The notes below the pieces were generated by a model. The model had not been told where the DNA came from, ran no database searches, and worked only from the letters and a program-made list of their open reading frames with translations. Made by a program: the position numbers and the translations under genes. Shown piece after piece: positions 13,786 to 20,752 of a stretch of DNA of 20,752 nucleotides; position 1 is the first letter of the stretch, and every line of letters starts with the position of its first letter. The stretch is taken from positions 1-20,752 of the forward strand of contig CAKQFF010000020.1 of NCBI GenBank assembly GCA_934230685.1, read 5' to 3'. The stretch is from an uncultured Prevotella sp. GTDB taxonomy: Bacteria; Bacteroidota; Bacteroidia; Bacteroidales; Bacteroidaceae.

Positions 13786-15891
13786 TTACTTTTTCTTGTT
13801 ATGACCCTTGCCATAACCTTTTCCATAAGACCCGCCACCATTAGGCTTGCCATATGATCCACCGCCATTAGGCTTACCGTAGGATCCACCACCATTAGGC
13901 TTGCCGTAGGATCTGCCGCCATTGTTTTTCTCCTGTCCACGGCGGTTTCGCTCACGAGGCGATTCCTCACGATCACGTTCCCACTGTTTACGTTCAAACT
14001 CATTACGTTCAAACTCAGGGCGACGGTTGTTGCCAAAGTTACGTCCACCCTTATTTGGCATAGGCACTCCGGCATACAGTTTTGAGATAAGGTCGGAGCG
14101 TCCTATACGTCGCAACTCATTCTCTATATTCCTACGTTCCTCAGGCTTATACCAGAAGAAGAACTGGCGTTGCGCAAGCTTTTCGCGCGGAGTCTTGGCA
14201 GAGAACACAGGTTCAAGTGTATAAGGGTCATAACCCGTATACCAAGTTTCGGTGCTCACCGTCATAGGCGTAGGCGTGAAGTCCTGCACCTGCTCCAGGT
14301 GGAAGTCGAGCTGCTTTGTGATAACAGCAAGTTCAGCCATATCCTCCTCACGGCATCCAGGATGAGAGCTTATAAAGTAAGGAATGATCTGCTGGCGGAG
14401 GTTTTCCTCCTTGTTTATCTTGTCAAAGATACGCTTGAATTCCTCAAAGAGCGTGAACGACGGCTTGCGCATGAGTTTAAGCACAGCGTCGGAAGTATGC
14501 TCAGGAGCAACCTTCAGGCGTCCGCTGACATGCTTGCAGATAAGCTCGCGAGTGTATTGGCGGGCTGCGGCATTAGACTTCTCGTCCTTACTCTTGTGCA
14601 AGAGCAAATCGTAGCGCACACCACTGCCAATAAAACTCTTCTTTATGCCAGGCAACGCATCCACCGCATGATAGATGTCGAGCAATGGAGTATGGTCTGT
14701 TATGAGATTCGGACACACCTGCGGATTTATGCACGACGGACGCTTGCACACGGCGCACGCCTTAGGATTCTTGCCGTGCATGCCATACATGTTGGCCGAC
14801 GGACCGCCGAGATCGGAAAGATAACCCTTGAAGTCTGGCATCTCCATCACCTTCTTCACCTCACGAAGCACACTCTCCTTTGAACGGCAGGCAATAAACT
14901 TGCCCTGATGAGCGCTGATGGTACAGAACGCACAACCGCCGAAGCAGCCGCGATGCAGATTCACCGAGAACTTAATCATGTCGTAGGCAGGAATGCGCTT
15001 TCCCTTATACTTAGGATGAGGCAGACGCGTGTAGGGCAGGTCAAACGAGCGGTCGAGCTCTTCTGATGTCATAGGCGGATACATCGGATTCACCACCGCA
15101 TACTTGCCGTCGACTGCCTGAAGCAGGCGTTGTGCCTGCATTCTGTTCGACTCCTCCTCTATATGGCGGAAATTCTCAGCCTCAGCCTTTTTGTTGCGCA
15201 GACACTCCTCATGACTGTGCAGCACAATGTCGTCGGCGGTTATTCCACCAAGAATCTCAGCCTCGCGACAAAGGTAAACAGTCTGTGGAATGTCCTTTAT
15301 CTCATCCACCTTCTTGCCTTCGCTGAACTGTCGGCAAAGCTCGACGATTGGCTTCTCGCCCATTCCATAGATTATCATGTCGGCTCCTGAATCGCAGAGA
15401 ATACATTTCTGCAATCCATCCTTCCAATAATCGTAGTGGGTGAGTCGTCGAAGCGAAGCCTCTATGCCTCCGAGAATGACGGGCACGTCGGGAAACAGCT
15501 GCTTGAGTATCTTTGTATAGACAATGGTGGGATATTCCGGACGGCAATCATGACGACCATCCGGACTATAGGCATCCTCCGAACGCAGACGCTTACCAGC
15601 AGTATACTTGTTGACCATTGAGTCCATACATCCTGGGGCGATTCCGAAAAAGAGATTAGGGCGACCTAATTTCTTGAAGTCGCGATAGTCGCCATGCCAG
15701 TCGGGCTGTGGCACAATAGCCACACGATAGCCTGCCGCCTCAAGCGTGCGCCCGATAACAGCAGCTCCAAAGGACGGATGATCAACGTATGCGTCTGCAG
15801 AGAACAGGATAACGTCTACCGTATCCCATCCTCTGAGTTCCATTTCTTTCTTAGTAGTAGGCAACCAGTCGGTGAGCCTGTATTCTTTCAT
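13786..15891 (-). CDS. ygiQ: YgiQ family radical SAM protein (UPF0313)
   Basis: 701 residues. The N-terminal domain (about 25-280) precedes the radical SAM core, whose [4Fe-4S] cysteines are C316, C320 and C323 (CFGGCAFC). A second Cys cluster, C379, C382, C387 and C393, follows and could hold another cluster or a metal. The C-terminal DUF3362-like part includes PYFISSHPGC and FTPTPMTVSTE. The reaction is not established for the family. From about residue 613 there is a disordered basic tail: an Arg/Glu-rich part, then three to four copies of the nine-residue unit GGGSYGKPN and a GHNKKK end. This resembles Gly-rich RNA-binding tails. It starts at ATG 15891, 78 bp after the 108-residue gene. 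Confidence 0.93.
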   Translation of the reverse strand: MKEYRLTDWLPTTKKEMELRGWDTVDVILFSADAYVDHPSFGAAVIGRTLEAAGYRVAIVPQPDWHGDYRDFKKLGRPNLFFGIAPGCMDSMVNKYTAGKRLRSEDAYSPDGRHDCRPEYPTIVYTKILKQLFPDVPVILGGIEASLRRLTHYDYWKDGLQKCILCDSGADMIIYGMGEKPIVELCRQFSEGKKVDEIKDIPQTVYLCREAEILGGITADDIVLHSHEECLRNKKAEAENFRHIEEESNRMQAQRLLQAVDGKYAVVNPMYPPMTSEELDRSFDLPYTRLPHPKYKGKRIPAYDMIKFSVNLHRGCFGGCAFCTISAHQGKFIACRSKESVLREVKKVMEMPDFKGYLSDLGGPSANMYGMHGKNPKACAVCKRPSCINPQVCPNLITDHTPLLDIYHAVDALPGIKKSFIGSGVRYDLLLHKSKDEKSNAAARQYTRELICKHVSGRLKVAPEHTSDAVLKLMRKPSFTLFEEFKRIFDKINKEENLRQQIIPYFISSHPGCREEDMAELAVITKQLDFHLEQVQDFTPTPMTVSTETWYTGYDPYTLEPVFSAKTPREKLAQRQFFFWYKPEERRNIENELRRIGRSDLISKLYAGVPMPNKGGRNFGNNRRPEFERNEFERKQWERDREESPRERNRRGQEKNNGGRSYGKPNGGGSYGKPNGGGSYGKPNGGGSYGKGYGKGHNKKK
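13820..13923 (-). repeat. 27-bp in-frame tandem repeats in ygiQ tail
   Basis: Three to four near-identical 27-bp units encode GG(G/R)SYGKPN in the last 45 codons of ygiQ. The units differ mostly at third codon positions, which indicates that the peptide is kept rather than the DNA alone. There are no unique spacers, so this is not a CRISPR array. Confidence 0.85.
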
Positions 15892-15930
15892 TGTCTAATT
15901 ATTTACTTTATTAATACTACAAACTGGAGA

Positions 15931-15952
15931 TTATCGGCCTTATTGCCGATAA
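15931..15952. promoter_or_regulatory. 8-bp hairpin between the 108-aa gene and ygiQ
   Basis: TTATCGGC (15931-15938) and GCCGATAA (15945-15952) pair perfectly around six bases in the 78-bp gap. No T-run follows on the minus strand, so it may adjust expression or mRNA processing within the operon rather than end it. Confidence 0.45.
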
Positions 15953-15969
15953 ATGTTCCAACAACGGCC

Positions 15970-16296
15970 TTACTCTTCCGTTCCTTCAGTCTCTTGCTTC
16001 GGCCTGTTGCTTTCCCACTCCTTGTATAGAGCCACGAGATTAGCCAGACCGATGGCTTTCATATTATTATTGTATATCACGTCAAGACAGAGGTCGAGCA
16101 AGTCCTTGTCGCTTATTCCCGAAGACTCCAGCAGCGAGCGCACATTGAATTTCAACTTGTCGAGCACCTGCTCGTCAACAATACCGTTGCTGTCGACAAG
16201 AGCGTCGAGGAGTGAATACTTGGCAAGTGTCTCAAGATGCTTGTCGCTTACTTCAATACTTCTTGTGCCAGAGGCATTAGCTTGAATTTTGTACAT
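15970..16296 (-). CDS. Hypothetical protein, 108 residues
   Basis: Not recognised. The protein opens MYKIQANASGTRSIEVSD, is mostly amphipathic helix in character (LETLAKYSLLDALVD, VLDKLKFNVRSLLESSG, LLDLCLDVIYNNNMKAIGL), and ends in an acidic tail (KQETEGTEE). There is no signal peptide or membrane segment, so it should be cytosolic. It begins at ATG 16296, 39 bp after the large amidase-like gene, and is likely in the same operon. The helical pattern would fit a small protein-binding adaptor, but that is only a guess. Confidence 0.75.
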   Translation of the reverse strand: MYKIQANASGTRSIEVSDKHLETLAKYSLLDALVDSNGIVDEQVLDKLKFNVRSLLESSGISDKDLLDLCLDVIYNNNMKAIGLANLVALYKEWESNRPKQETEGTEE

Positions 16297-16335
16297 AGTC
16301 TTTTTGGTTTTAATAGAGTTATTGGTTTATTTTTT

Positions 16336-19254
16336 TTACTTCATAAGGAATGTCATCACAGCCTTCATCACCTGTTGGCGTGCCTTCAGACTATTGATGC
16401 ATTCAAACGGGAAACCCATCACGAAGCTTTTGTAGTCGGAGCCATCGTAAGCCACAGCTGCATCCGTGCCGTCGGCATATTGCATGGCACAGAACGATTT
16501 AGACGATGAGGGGCGCATCACGTCCACAGATGTGGCAGCATAATGGAAAGCGTTGGGCTGTCGGATTAAGTCGAAAGATATTCCGAGTCCTTTTACCACA
16601 TTGTCGGATTTAGAACGGTTTGTGGCAGCAAAGGCCGACTTCAGCACATCTGCCAGGAACATCCGCTCAGCCGGTTCCTGCATGTCGCTGCCCACATAGG
16701 CACCGCTGACCATCAGTCGGCCACCGCCACGTATGAATGTCTTCAGCTGATCACGCAGCAACGACGAGAATGTCTTGTAGTAAACCAGCGAGTGACCGTC
16801 GTTTTTCTGCAGTCCAAACGCAATGTCAATCACGCCATAGTGCGTTGGTTTCACATAATCATTCTCCAGCGACTCCAGCGAACAGCTCATCACATTGTAA
16901 TTGCCAGCAAGCGCTATGTTCTCCACATGACACACCGATGCGTTCTGCTGATTGCCCATGACAAACTTGCCCACAAGCTCGTCTCCGCAATAGCCCAATG
17001 CGCCTGGCCCTTCGCTTCCGGCACGCTTGCGGTCGAAGCATTGCTGGCTGCCATTCCATCCCGCCGTCAGATCGAGCGAGACTCCTATGTCGTCGTCGAG
17101 GTCGAAACCCTGACGCGAGTCATCGTCAACAACCGCCGGACCCGACAATCGCTTGAATCCGTCAACCACAAGCACATCATTGGCATGCTGCTTTTCCGAG
17201 AGATATGCGGCAAGCGTCTCCGAGGGGAAACTCTCTCCGCCACGGTTGACAGCCGTGACACGGAACTTGTAGACAACCCCGCGCTTCGCCTCAAACAGCA
17301 TTGACGTGCCCGCAACCAAGCGTCCGTTGTCAAATCCCATGCCATCCTCTGCCACATATATATTATATGATGTGGGCATGGCTGTTGGCTCAGTCTCGTC
17401 CTTCACCGGAAGCCACGACAGACGCAGCTGGTTGCCGCCAGTGTGCTCTATGCGGAAATTGCTCACCGGCAATGGCTGCACCACACACGGCTTTTGATGT
17501 CCGCCACTCACATAGCGCAGAATCGACTTATACAGCGAACGAGCAAGCGTGAAACGGAAATTAGGGTCGAATCCCCGGCGCAGGTCGGCAAAGTTCTGGT
17601 GGGACATTGTCTCGACTATTGCCGACGGCACCTCCGGTTTGCGTGTCTCGCTGTAATTGCGGTCCCACAGATAGCGGCGGGTCCACTTGCCATATTTCGC
17701 CGTGAGGTCGCGCTGAATCCCCGAAAGCAATGTCTCCGCCAAATCGTGGGAAGCGAGGCGCGAGATGCCGCTGTTGAGTCGTCCGTCATTGAAATTTGTT
17801 GTGCATATAGCCAATGATCCGATAATGGAGTCAACCACAGCACTGTAGCCAGCGTCGCTATGCACCGCGAGCGACAGCTCTATAGGAACCTTCTTGCCCT
17901 CAAGTGTCGGCACATACACCGAACCTCCTGCAAGCCAATTGGTCATGTTCGAGCGTGTGTTTATGTCGTCGGAATAGTCATCCGTACCGCCACGTCCGCC
18001 ATAAACGGTGTAAGGCGCTCCCGCCCACTGGGCAGAATATCTGGCGCCCTCAAGACAGCGCGGCATACCGCTCGTTGCGCCAGCCCTTTGTATGTTGCCC
18101 ATACCACCGCCAAAGCGCACAGCGTCGGTAGTCACCACACCACGCTCCTCAGAAAGATTGGTCACCACCACACGGTTGAACTCATTGTCACCCTTGTCGA
18201 AGTCGAACGTGCCGAGATACACCCACGTGCCGCCACCCATCTGTTGGTTCACTCTAAACTCCGTGCGCTCACCCTTGTGGAACACAATATATTTAGCGTC
18301 AGCCACACTCTTGTCCACAGTCTGGTAGCTCACGTACACGGCATACTTGCCTGCCTGCGGGATGTTGGGCTGATATGAGGCCCACGACTCCGTGCCCTTG
18401 CGTATGGTCTTCACCTTTCGTGCAGTTCCGCTACAGAATGGATTCTCGCCGTCGCTGTAACTTCCGGTATGAAAAGAAAAGCCATTCTCGTTTGTAGCAG
18501 TCCACCGCTCTTTGCCGTCGTCTTCTATGTAAGCCCTGCCCTTGTCGTTATCGTTGTCTACGATCACCTCATTCTTCTGCCAGTCGCGTTCACGCGGAGT
18601 ATAGACCACAGCTCCCGCGTTCTCAAGCATAGGAATCAGGTAGGGCACGACTATGGTCTGGGTGAACAAATCCTCGGTAGTGCCAAAGAGATTTGGGCGT
18701 TGCCATTTCCACCGTTCCTTCTTCTTGTCATAGTATCTGCCGTGCGATGCCCATAGAGATATATGGCGGTCGAAGAGACCGTGCGACACGAAGAACGGCT
18801 TCGACTCGTTCATCACCCACGGATGTCCCTCATATTCCACACGTCCCCAGAATGCCTTGCCGTCGGCAGCATCGGTTTTAGCCCCAGCCACAAGCATCTC
18901 AATAGGCATACCGACACTCTCTATGCGTAGGTCGTAGCGGCTGTAGGGTTTGGGCAGCGACTTCGCGAGACGCTTGTAATAATATTTCACAGACTGCTCA
19001 GTGAAATCCTGCGTCGCAAACGAAGGGCTCACCACCACCGTTAGCTGTCGGCGTGAATCGTCCAGTCGGAATGATTCCACGTAAGGCTGCGATGGATAAC
19101 ACACGTTCTTAGCCTTGTTGTGCGACACAAAGTCCTTAAGCAGAGCACCTATATATTCTTTGGGCAGCAATTTCGGATTTTTGGCCAATGCAGGTGCCAC
19201 TACAAACGAGGCGGCACAGAGAAACAAACAAAGTGCTCGATTTTTCATTTTCAT
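16336..19254 (-). CDS. Secreted amidase_3-like protein with golvesin and FN3 domains ('xanthan lyase' type)
   Basis: 972 residues with a signal peptide cleaved after ALA (about 24). The core resembles the zinc N-acetylmuramoyl-L-alanine amidase_3 fold split by an insertion. Candidate zinc ligands are His171 (WASHGRY), Glu194 (GTTEDLF) and His465 (LAVHSDAG), with catalytic Glu548 (AIVETMSH). The insertion at about 275-385 resembles the golvesin C-terminal-like domain, including NIPQAGKYAVYVSY and GTWVYLGTFDF. An FN3 domain follows (about 596-686), then about 280 residues resembling a flavodoxin- or GATase-like fold (FIRGGGRLMVSGAYVG). Database entries of this type are often called xanthan lyase, which the sequence does not support. 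It is probably a periplasmic or surface peptidoglycan-acting enzyme. Its ATG overlaps the acyltransferase stop (ATGA), implying coupled translation. Confidence 0.82.
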   Translation of the reverse strand: MKMKNRALCLFLCAASFVVAPALAKNPKLLPKEYIGALLKDFVSHNKAKNVCYPSQPYVESFRLDDSRRQLTVVVSPSFATQDFTEQSVKYYYKRLAKSLPKPYSRYDLRIESVGMPIEMLVAGAKTDAADGKAFWGRVEYEGHPWVMNESKPFFVSHGLFDRHISLWASHGRYYDKKKERWKWQRPNLFGTTEDLFTQTIVVPYLIPMLENAGAVVYTPRERDWQKNEVIVDNDNDKGRAYIEDDGKERWTATNENGFSFHTGSYSDGENPFCSGTARKVKTIRKGTESWASYQPNIPQAGKYAVYVSYQTVDKSVADAKYIVFHKGERTEFRVNQQMGGGTWVYLGTFDFDKGDNEFNRVVVTNLSEERGVVTTDAVRFGGGMGNIQRAGATSGMPRCLEGARYSAQWAGAPYTVYGGRGGTDDYSDDINTRSNMTNWLAGGSVYVPTLEGKKVPIELSLAVHSDAGYSAVVDSIIGSLAICTTNFNDGRLNSGISRLASHDLAETLLSGIQRDLTAKYGKWTRRYLWDRNYSETRKPEVPSAIVETMSHQNFADLRRGFDPNFRFTLARSLYKSILRYVSGGHQKPCVVQPLPVSNFRIEHTGGNQLRLSWLPVKDETEPTAMPTSYNIYVAEDGMGFDNGRLVAGTSMLFEAKRGVVYKFRVTAVNRGGESFPSETLAAYLSEKQHANDVLVVDGFKRLSGPAVVDDDSRQGFDLDDDIGVSLDLTAGWNGSQQCFDRKRAGSEGPGALGYCGDELVGKFVMGNQQNASVCHVENIALAGNYNVMSCSLESLENDYVKPTHYGVIDIAFGLQKNDGHSLVYYKTFSSLLRDQLKTFIRGGGRLMVSGAYVGSDMQEPAERMFLADVLKSAFAATNRSKSDNVVKGLGISFDLIRQPNAFHYAATSVDVMRPSSSKSFCAMQYADGTDAAVAYDGSDYKSFVMGFPFECINSLKARQQVMKAVMTFLMK

Positions 19255-19811
19255 AATTCTCCTACAGAGAACATCTCAGGGTTCTTGCCCTTAAAGTCCT
19301 TGAAATACATTTTTATTTTTCTCATGTCAGCATCCACGTCACCCGTTGGCGTTATCACGTGCTTGCATTCTATTATTTTGCGCTCAAAGTCGAGTCCATA
19401 AAGCAGGATTGGTATCCCGGCCTTCAGGGCGATGAAATAGAAGCCTTTCTTCCAGTTGGGATTAAGCGAGCGAGTGCCCTCGGGAGTGACGCACAGGCGG
19501 AAATCAGGAGCCTTGCGTGCTGCCTCGGCCATGGCGTCGGTCATGCTTGTGTGCTTTCCACGGTTCACCGGTATTCCGCCAAGATGGCGGAACCAGATGC
19601 CCAACGGCCAAAAGAACCACTCCTTCTTCATGAGGAAATTGATGTGCAATCCCTCGGCACGCGAGAAAAGCAATCCGATGATAAAGTCCCAGTTGCTTGT
19701 GTGCGGAGCAAGACAGAGTATATACTTAGCGGGGTGGTCCACTTCTATACGAGTGGTCCACCCCATGTGTTTATAAAGAATTGATCTACAAATGCGCTGT
19801 ATGAAAGTCAT
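19251..19811 (-). CDS. PlsC-like 1-acylglycerol-3-phosphate acyltransferase family protein
   Basis: A membrane-associated acyltransferase of 186 residues, within the short range of the PlsC family. From the ATG at 19811, the catalytic HX4D motif is HTSNWD (37-42). The second motif is GGIPVNR (78-84) and the third is PEGTRS (110-115). ATG 19811 comes one base after the stop of the 89-residue gene; an upstream TTG at 19820 would overlap that gene and is less likely. Its stop overlaps the start of the amidase-like gene by four bases. The acceptor could be lysophosphatidic acid or another lipid, and the sequence does not settle which. Being locked in an operon with an envelope hydrolase suggests a role in envelope assembly. 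Confidence 0.9.
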   Translation of the reverse strand: MTFIQRICRSILYKHMGWTTRIEVDHPAKYILCLAPHTSNWDFIIGLLFSRAEGLHINFLMKKEWFFWPLGIWFRHLGGIPVNRGKHTSMTDAMAEAARKAPDFRLCVTPEGTRSLNPNWKKGFYFIALKAGIPILLYGLDFERKIIECKHVITPTGDVDADMRKIKMYFKDFKGKNPEMFSVGEL

Positions 19812-19812
19812 C

Positions 19813-20082
19813 TTATCCAATGTTTGTTATCTGGTCGACTATTTCAGAAGCCTGCTTGTTGAAGCTGGTTATGAGATTCTTGTAGAACACCTTTGGCTCG
19901 AGCCCTGGTTCCACATGCGACACTCTGCGCACATAGTCGTCGTGTATTACAAGAATCGATGTGAGCAATGCTTTCACATTGTCGTCGCTGGCGTCTGTTG
20001 TATAAGATATTGCCACTACTTCAGAGAAAAGTTCACTGCAAACGTAATTGATATTGCGCTTTAAGCTTCGTTTGTTAGCCAT
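19813..20082 (-). CDS. Small conserved-looking hypothetical protein, 89 residues
   Basis: The family is not named with confidence. The protein begins MANKRSLKRNINYVCSELFS, is predicted all-helical, and carries SHVEPGLEPKVFYKNLITSF (54-73) and an EIVDQI C-terminal helix. It has no signal peptide or membrane segment. It is the first gene of the operon, separated from the PlsC-like gene by one base, which implies linked expression. I recall similar short proteins upstream of acyltransferases in Bacteroidales, but cannot verify it here. Confidence 0.8.
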   Translation of the reverse strand: MANKRSLKRNINYVCSELFSEVVAISYTTDASDDNVKALLTSILVIHDDYVRRVSHVEPGLEPKVFYKNLITSFNKQASEIVDQITNIG

Positions 20083-20124
20083 AGTTTATTTTAAATTTCT
20101 GATTAAACAATATATTTAACATGC

Positions 20125-20156
20125 CAAAGATAGAAAAAAAAACGTTATGTGGCAAG
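20125..20156 (-). promoter_or_regulatory. Promoter of the 89-aa/plsC/amidase operon
   Basis: On the minus strand CTTG (20156-20153), 20 nt, then TATCTTTG (20132-20125) fits the Bacteroidetes consensus. It predicts a leader of about 35-40 nt before the ATG at 20082. Confidence 0.7.
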
Positions 20157-20202
20157 CAATATCAATAAAAAATGTGATAAAGCAATGTTTTCCCCTTATT
20201 TT

Positions 20203-20234
20203 TTTCATCATGTCGTGAAAAAGCAGTATTTTTG
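20203..20234 (+). promoter_or_regulatory. Promoter of pfp
   Basis: TTTC (20203-20206), 20 nt, then TATTTTTG (20227-20234) gives an exact -7 and a near-consensus -33 box. Transcription would start near 20241, leaving a leader of about 97 nt that contains the hairpin ACGCT/AGCGT (about 20262-20278) and a direct repeat. Confidence 0.7.
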
Positions 20235-20300
20235 CAGGTGCAAAAGAAGCGCATTTTAGGAACGCTGTCAAGAAGCGTGAATAAGTGCTATGAAGATCTT

Positions 20301-20338
20301 ATATTTTACATCACACATATTTAATATTTTACATCACA
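20301..20338 (+). repeat. 15-bp direct repeat in the pfp leader
   Basis: ATATTTTACATCACA occurs at 20301-20315 and again at 20324-20338, a 23-bp period. The second copy ends on the A of the pfp start codon. Confidence 0.85.
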
Positions 20339-20752
20339 TGGAAATTAGTGCATTGCAGATTGCAAGAGCTGCTTATCAGCCAAAATTGCCTAAGGCCCTC
20401 CAGGGCCCAGTGAAGGCCGTTGAAGGCGAGGCAACACAGTCAGTAGGTAACCAGGAAGAGATCAAGGCTTTGTTCCCCAACACATACGGAATGCCTGTTA
20501 TCACTTTCGAGGCTGGCGAGAAGAAGGAACTACCCGCTTTCAACGTAGGCGTTATTCTCTCTGGCGGTCAGGCTCCTGGCGGCCACAACGTAATCTCTGG
20601 TCTCTTCGACGGCGTTAAGGCTTTGAACCCTGAGAACAAGCTCTACGGCTTCATCCTCGGCCCTGGCGGTTTGGTTGACCACAACTACATGGAGATCACT
20701 TCCGAGATTATGGACCAGTATCGCAACACTGGCGGTTTCGACATCATCGGCT
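20338..20752 (+). CDS. pfp: Diphosphate--fructose-6-phosphate 1-phosphotransferase, 5' part only
   Basis: PPi-dependent phosphofructokinase: reversible phosphorylation of fructose 6-phosphate with pyrophosphate as donor, cytosolic. 138 residues are visible before the right edge; the long-form enzymes of this phylum are about 550. Visible hallmarks are the N-terminal MEISALQIARAAYQPKLPKA, the nucleotide/PPi loop LSGGQAPGGHNVISG (74-88), and FILGPGGL with the following YMEITSEIM. An in-frame ATG exists 16 codons upstream (20290), but that stretch is the repeat-containing leader, so ATG 20338 is preferred. The gene is divergent from the lipid/envelope operon. Confidence 0.96.
   Translation, partial: MEISALQIARAAYQPKLPKALQGPVKAVEGEATQSVGNQEEIKALFPNTYGMPVITFEAGEKKELPAFNVGVILSGGQAPGGHNVISGLFDGVKALNPENKLYGFILGPGGLVDHNYMEITSEIMDQYRNTGGFDIIG

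Noticed and set aside
13820..13923. Regular 27-bp repeats considered as a CRISPR array
   Set aside because: The units are contiguous, in frame, and encode a repeated peptide at the end of ygiQ; there are no spacers and no cas genes.
15302..15547. Possible frameshifted or extra coding frame within ygiQ
   Set aside because: The ygiQ frame is intact through this region with conserved family sequence; the alternate frame is a composition effect.
19812..19820. TTG start for the PlsC-like gene
   Set aside because: It would overlap the upstream gene by 8 bases, whereas ATG 19811 follows the upstream stop by one base and keeps all motifs.
20290..20337. Upstream in-frame ATG for pfp adding 16 residues
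   Set aside because: It spans a direct repeat in the leader, and the family N terminus (SALQIARAAYQP) starts right after ATG 20338.

Overview
The window reads as chromosomal DNA of a Bacteroidales bacterium, most likely Prevotella/Segatella or a close relative. Three things point there. Most promoters I can place follow the Bacteroidetes pattern (a TTTG-like -33 box, about 20 nt, then TAnnTTTG at -7). Start codons mostly lack Shine-Dalgarno sequences. The gene families are typical: long-form PPi-phosphofructokinase, a golvesin-domain 'xanthan lyase' type amidase, the NfeD/SPFH pair, a subtilase with a type IX-like tail, and a Bacteroidetes-style WecB-like protein. The genus is an inference from overall resemblance; there is no rRNA here.

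Layout. Left edge to 856: 5' two thirds of enolase (minus). 857-1522: no conventional gene, but a compact minus-strand unit with promoter, structured leader, perfect AGGAGG site, a 37-codon ORF and a hairpin/T-run terminator. 1523-7303 (all minus): two hypothetical proteins, NfeD, an SPFH/band 7 protein, a WecB-like protein that has lost several catalytic residues, a SIMPL protein and a MATE efflux pump. 7402-7608: a noncoding inverted AT-rich repeat array. 7609-10852 (minus): a secreted M48 metalloprotease and a large secreted subtilase. 10976-12882 (plus): SlyD-type FKBP isomerase with a Cys/His-rich tail, then chorismate synthase. 12883-13292: a probable sRNA of about 100 nt with its own promoter and terminator, then a leader with a possible 31-codon ORF before an ABM/YgiN-like monooxygenase. 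13578-13785: a noncoding, heavily self-complementary stretch. 13786-20082 (minus): a likely operon, in transcription order an 89-aa protein, a PlsC-like acyltransferase, a large multidomain amidase-like envelope protein, a 108-aa protein, and radical SAM protein YgiQ. 20338 to the right edge: pyrophosphate-dependent phosphofructokinase (plus), divergent from that operon.

Function. Most of the window is housekeeping: glycolysis at both ends, the shikimate pathway, protein folding, and a large share of envelope biology (efflux, membrane scaffold, lipid acylation, peptidoglycan-like hydrolase, secreted proteases). No phage, transposase, CRISPR array, tRNA or rRNA was seen. The most unusual signals lie between genes: the 37-codon unit at 1020-1433, the sRNA at about 12973-13071, a 12-nt hairpin loop (GGTCGATTGGCT) shared between that sRNA's terminator and the structured element at 13585-13693, and the inverted repeat array at 7402-7608. 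The most interesting protein is the WecB-like gene with substituted active-site residues.
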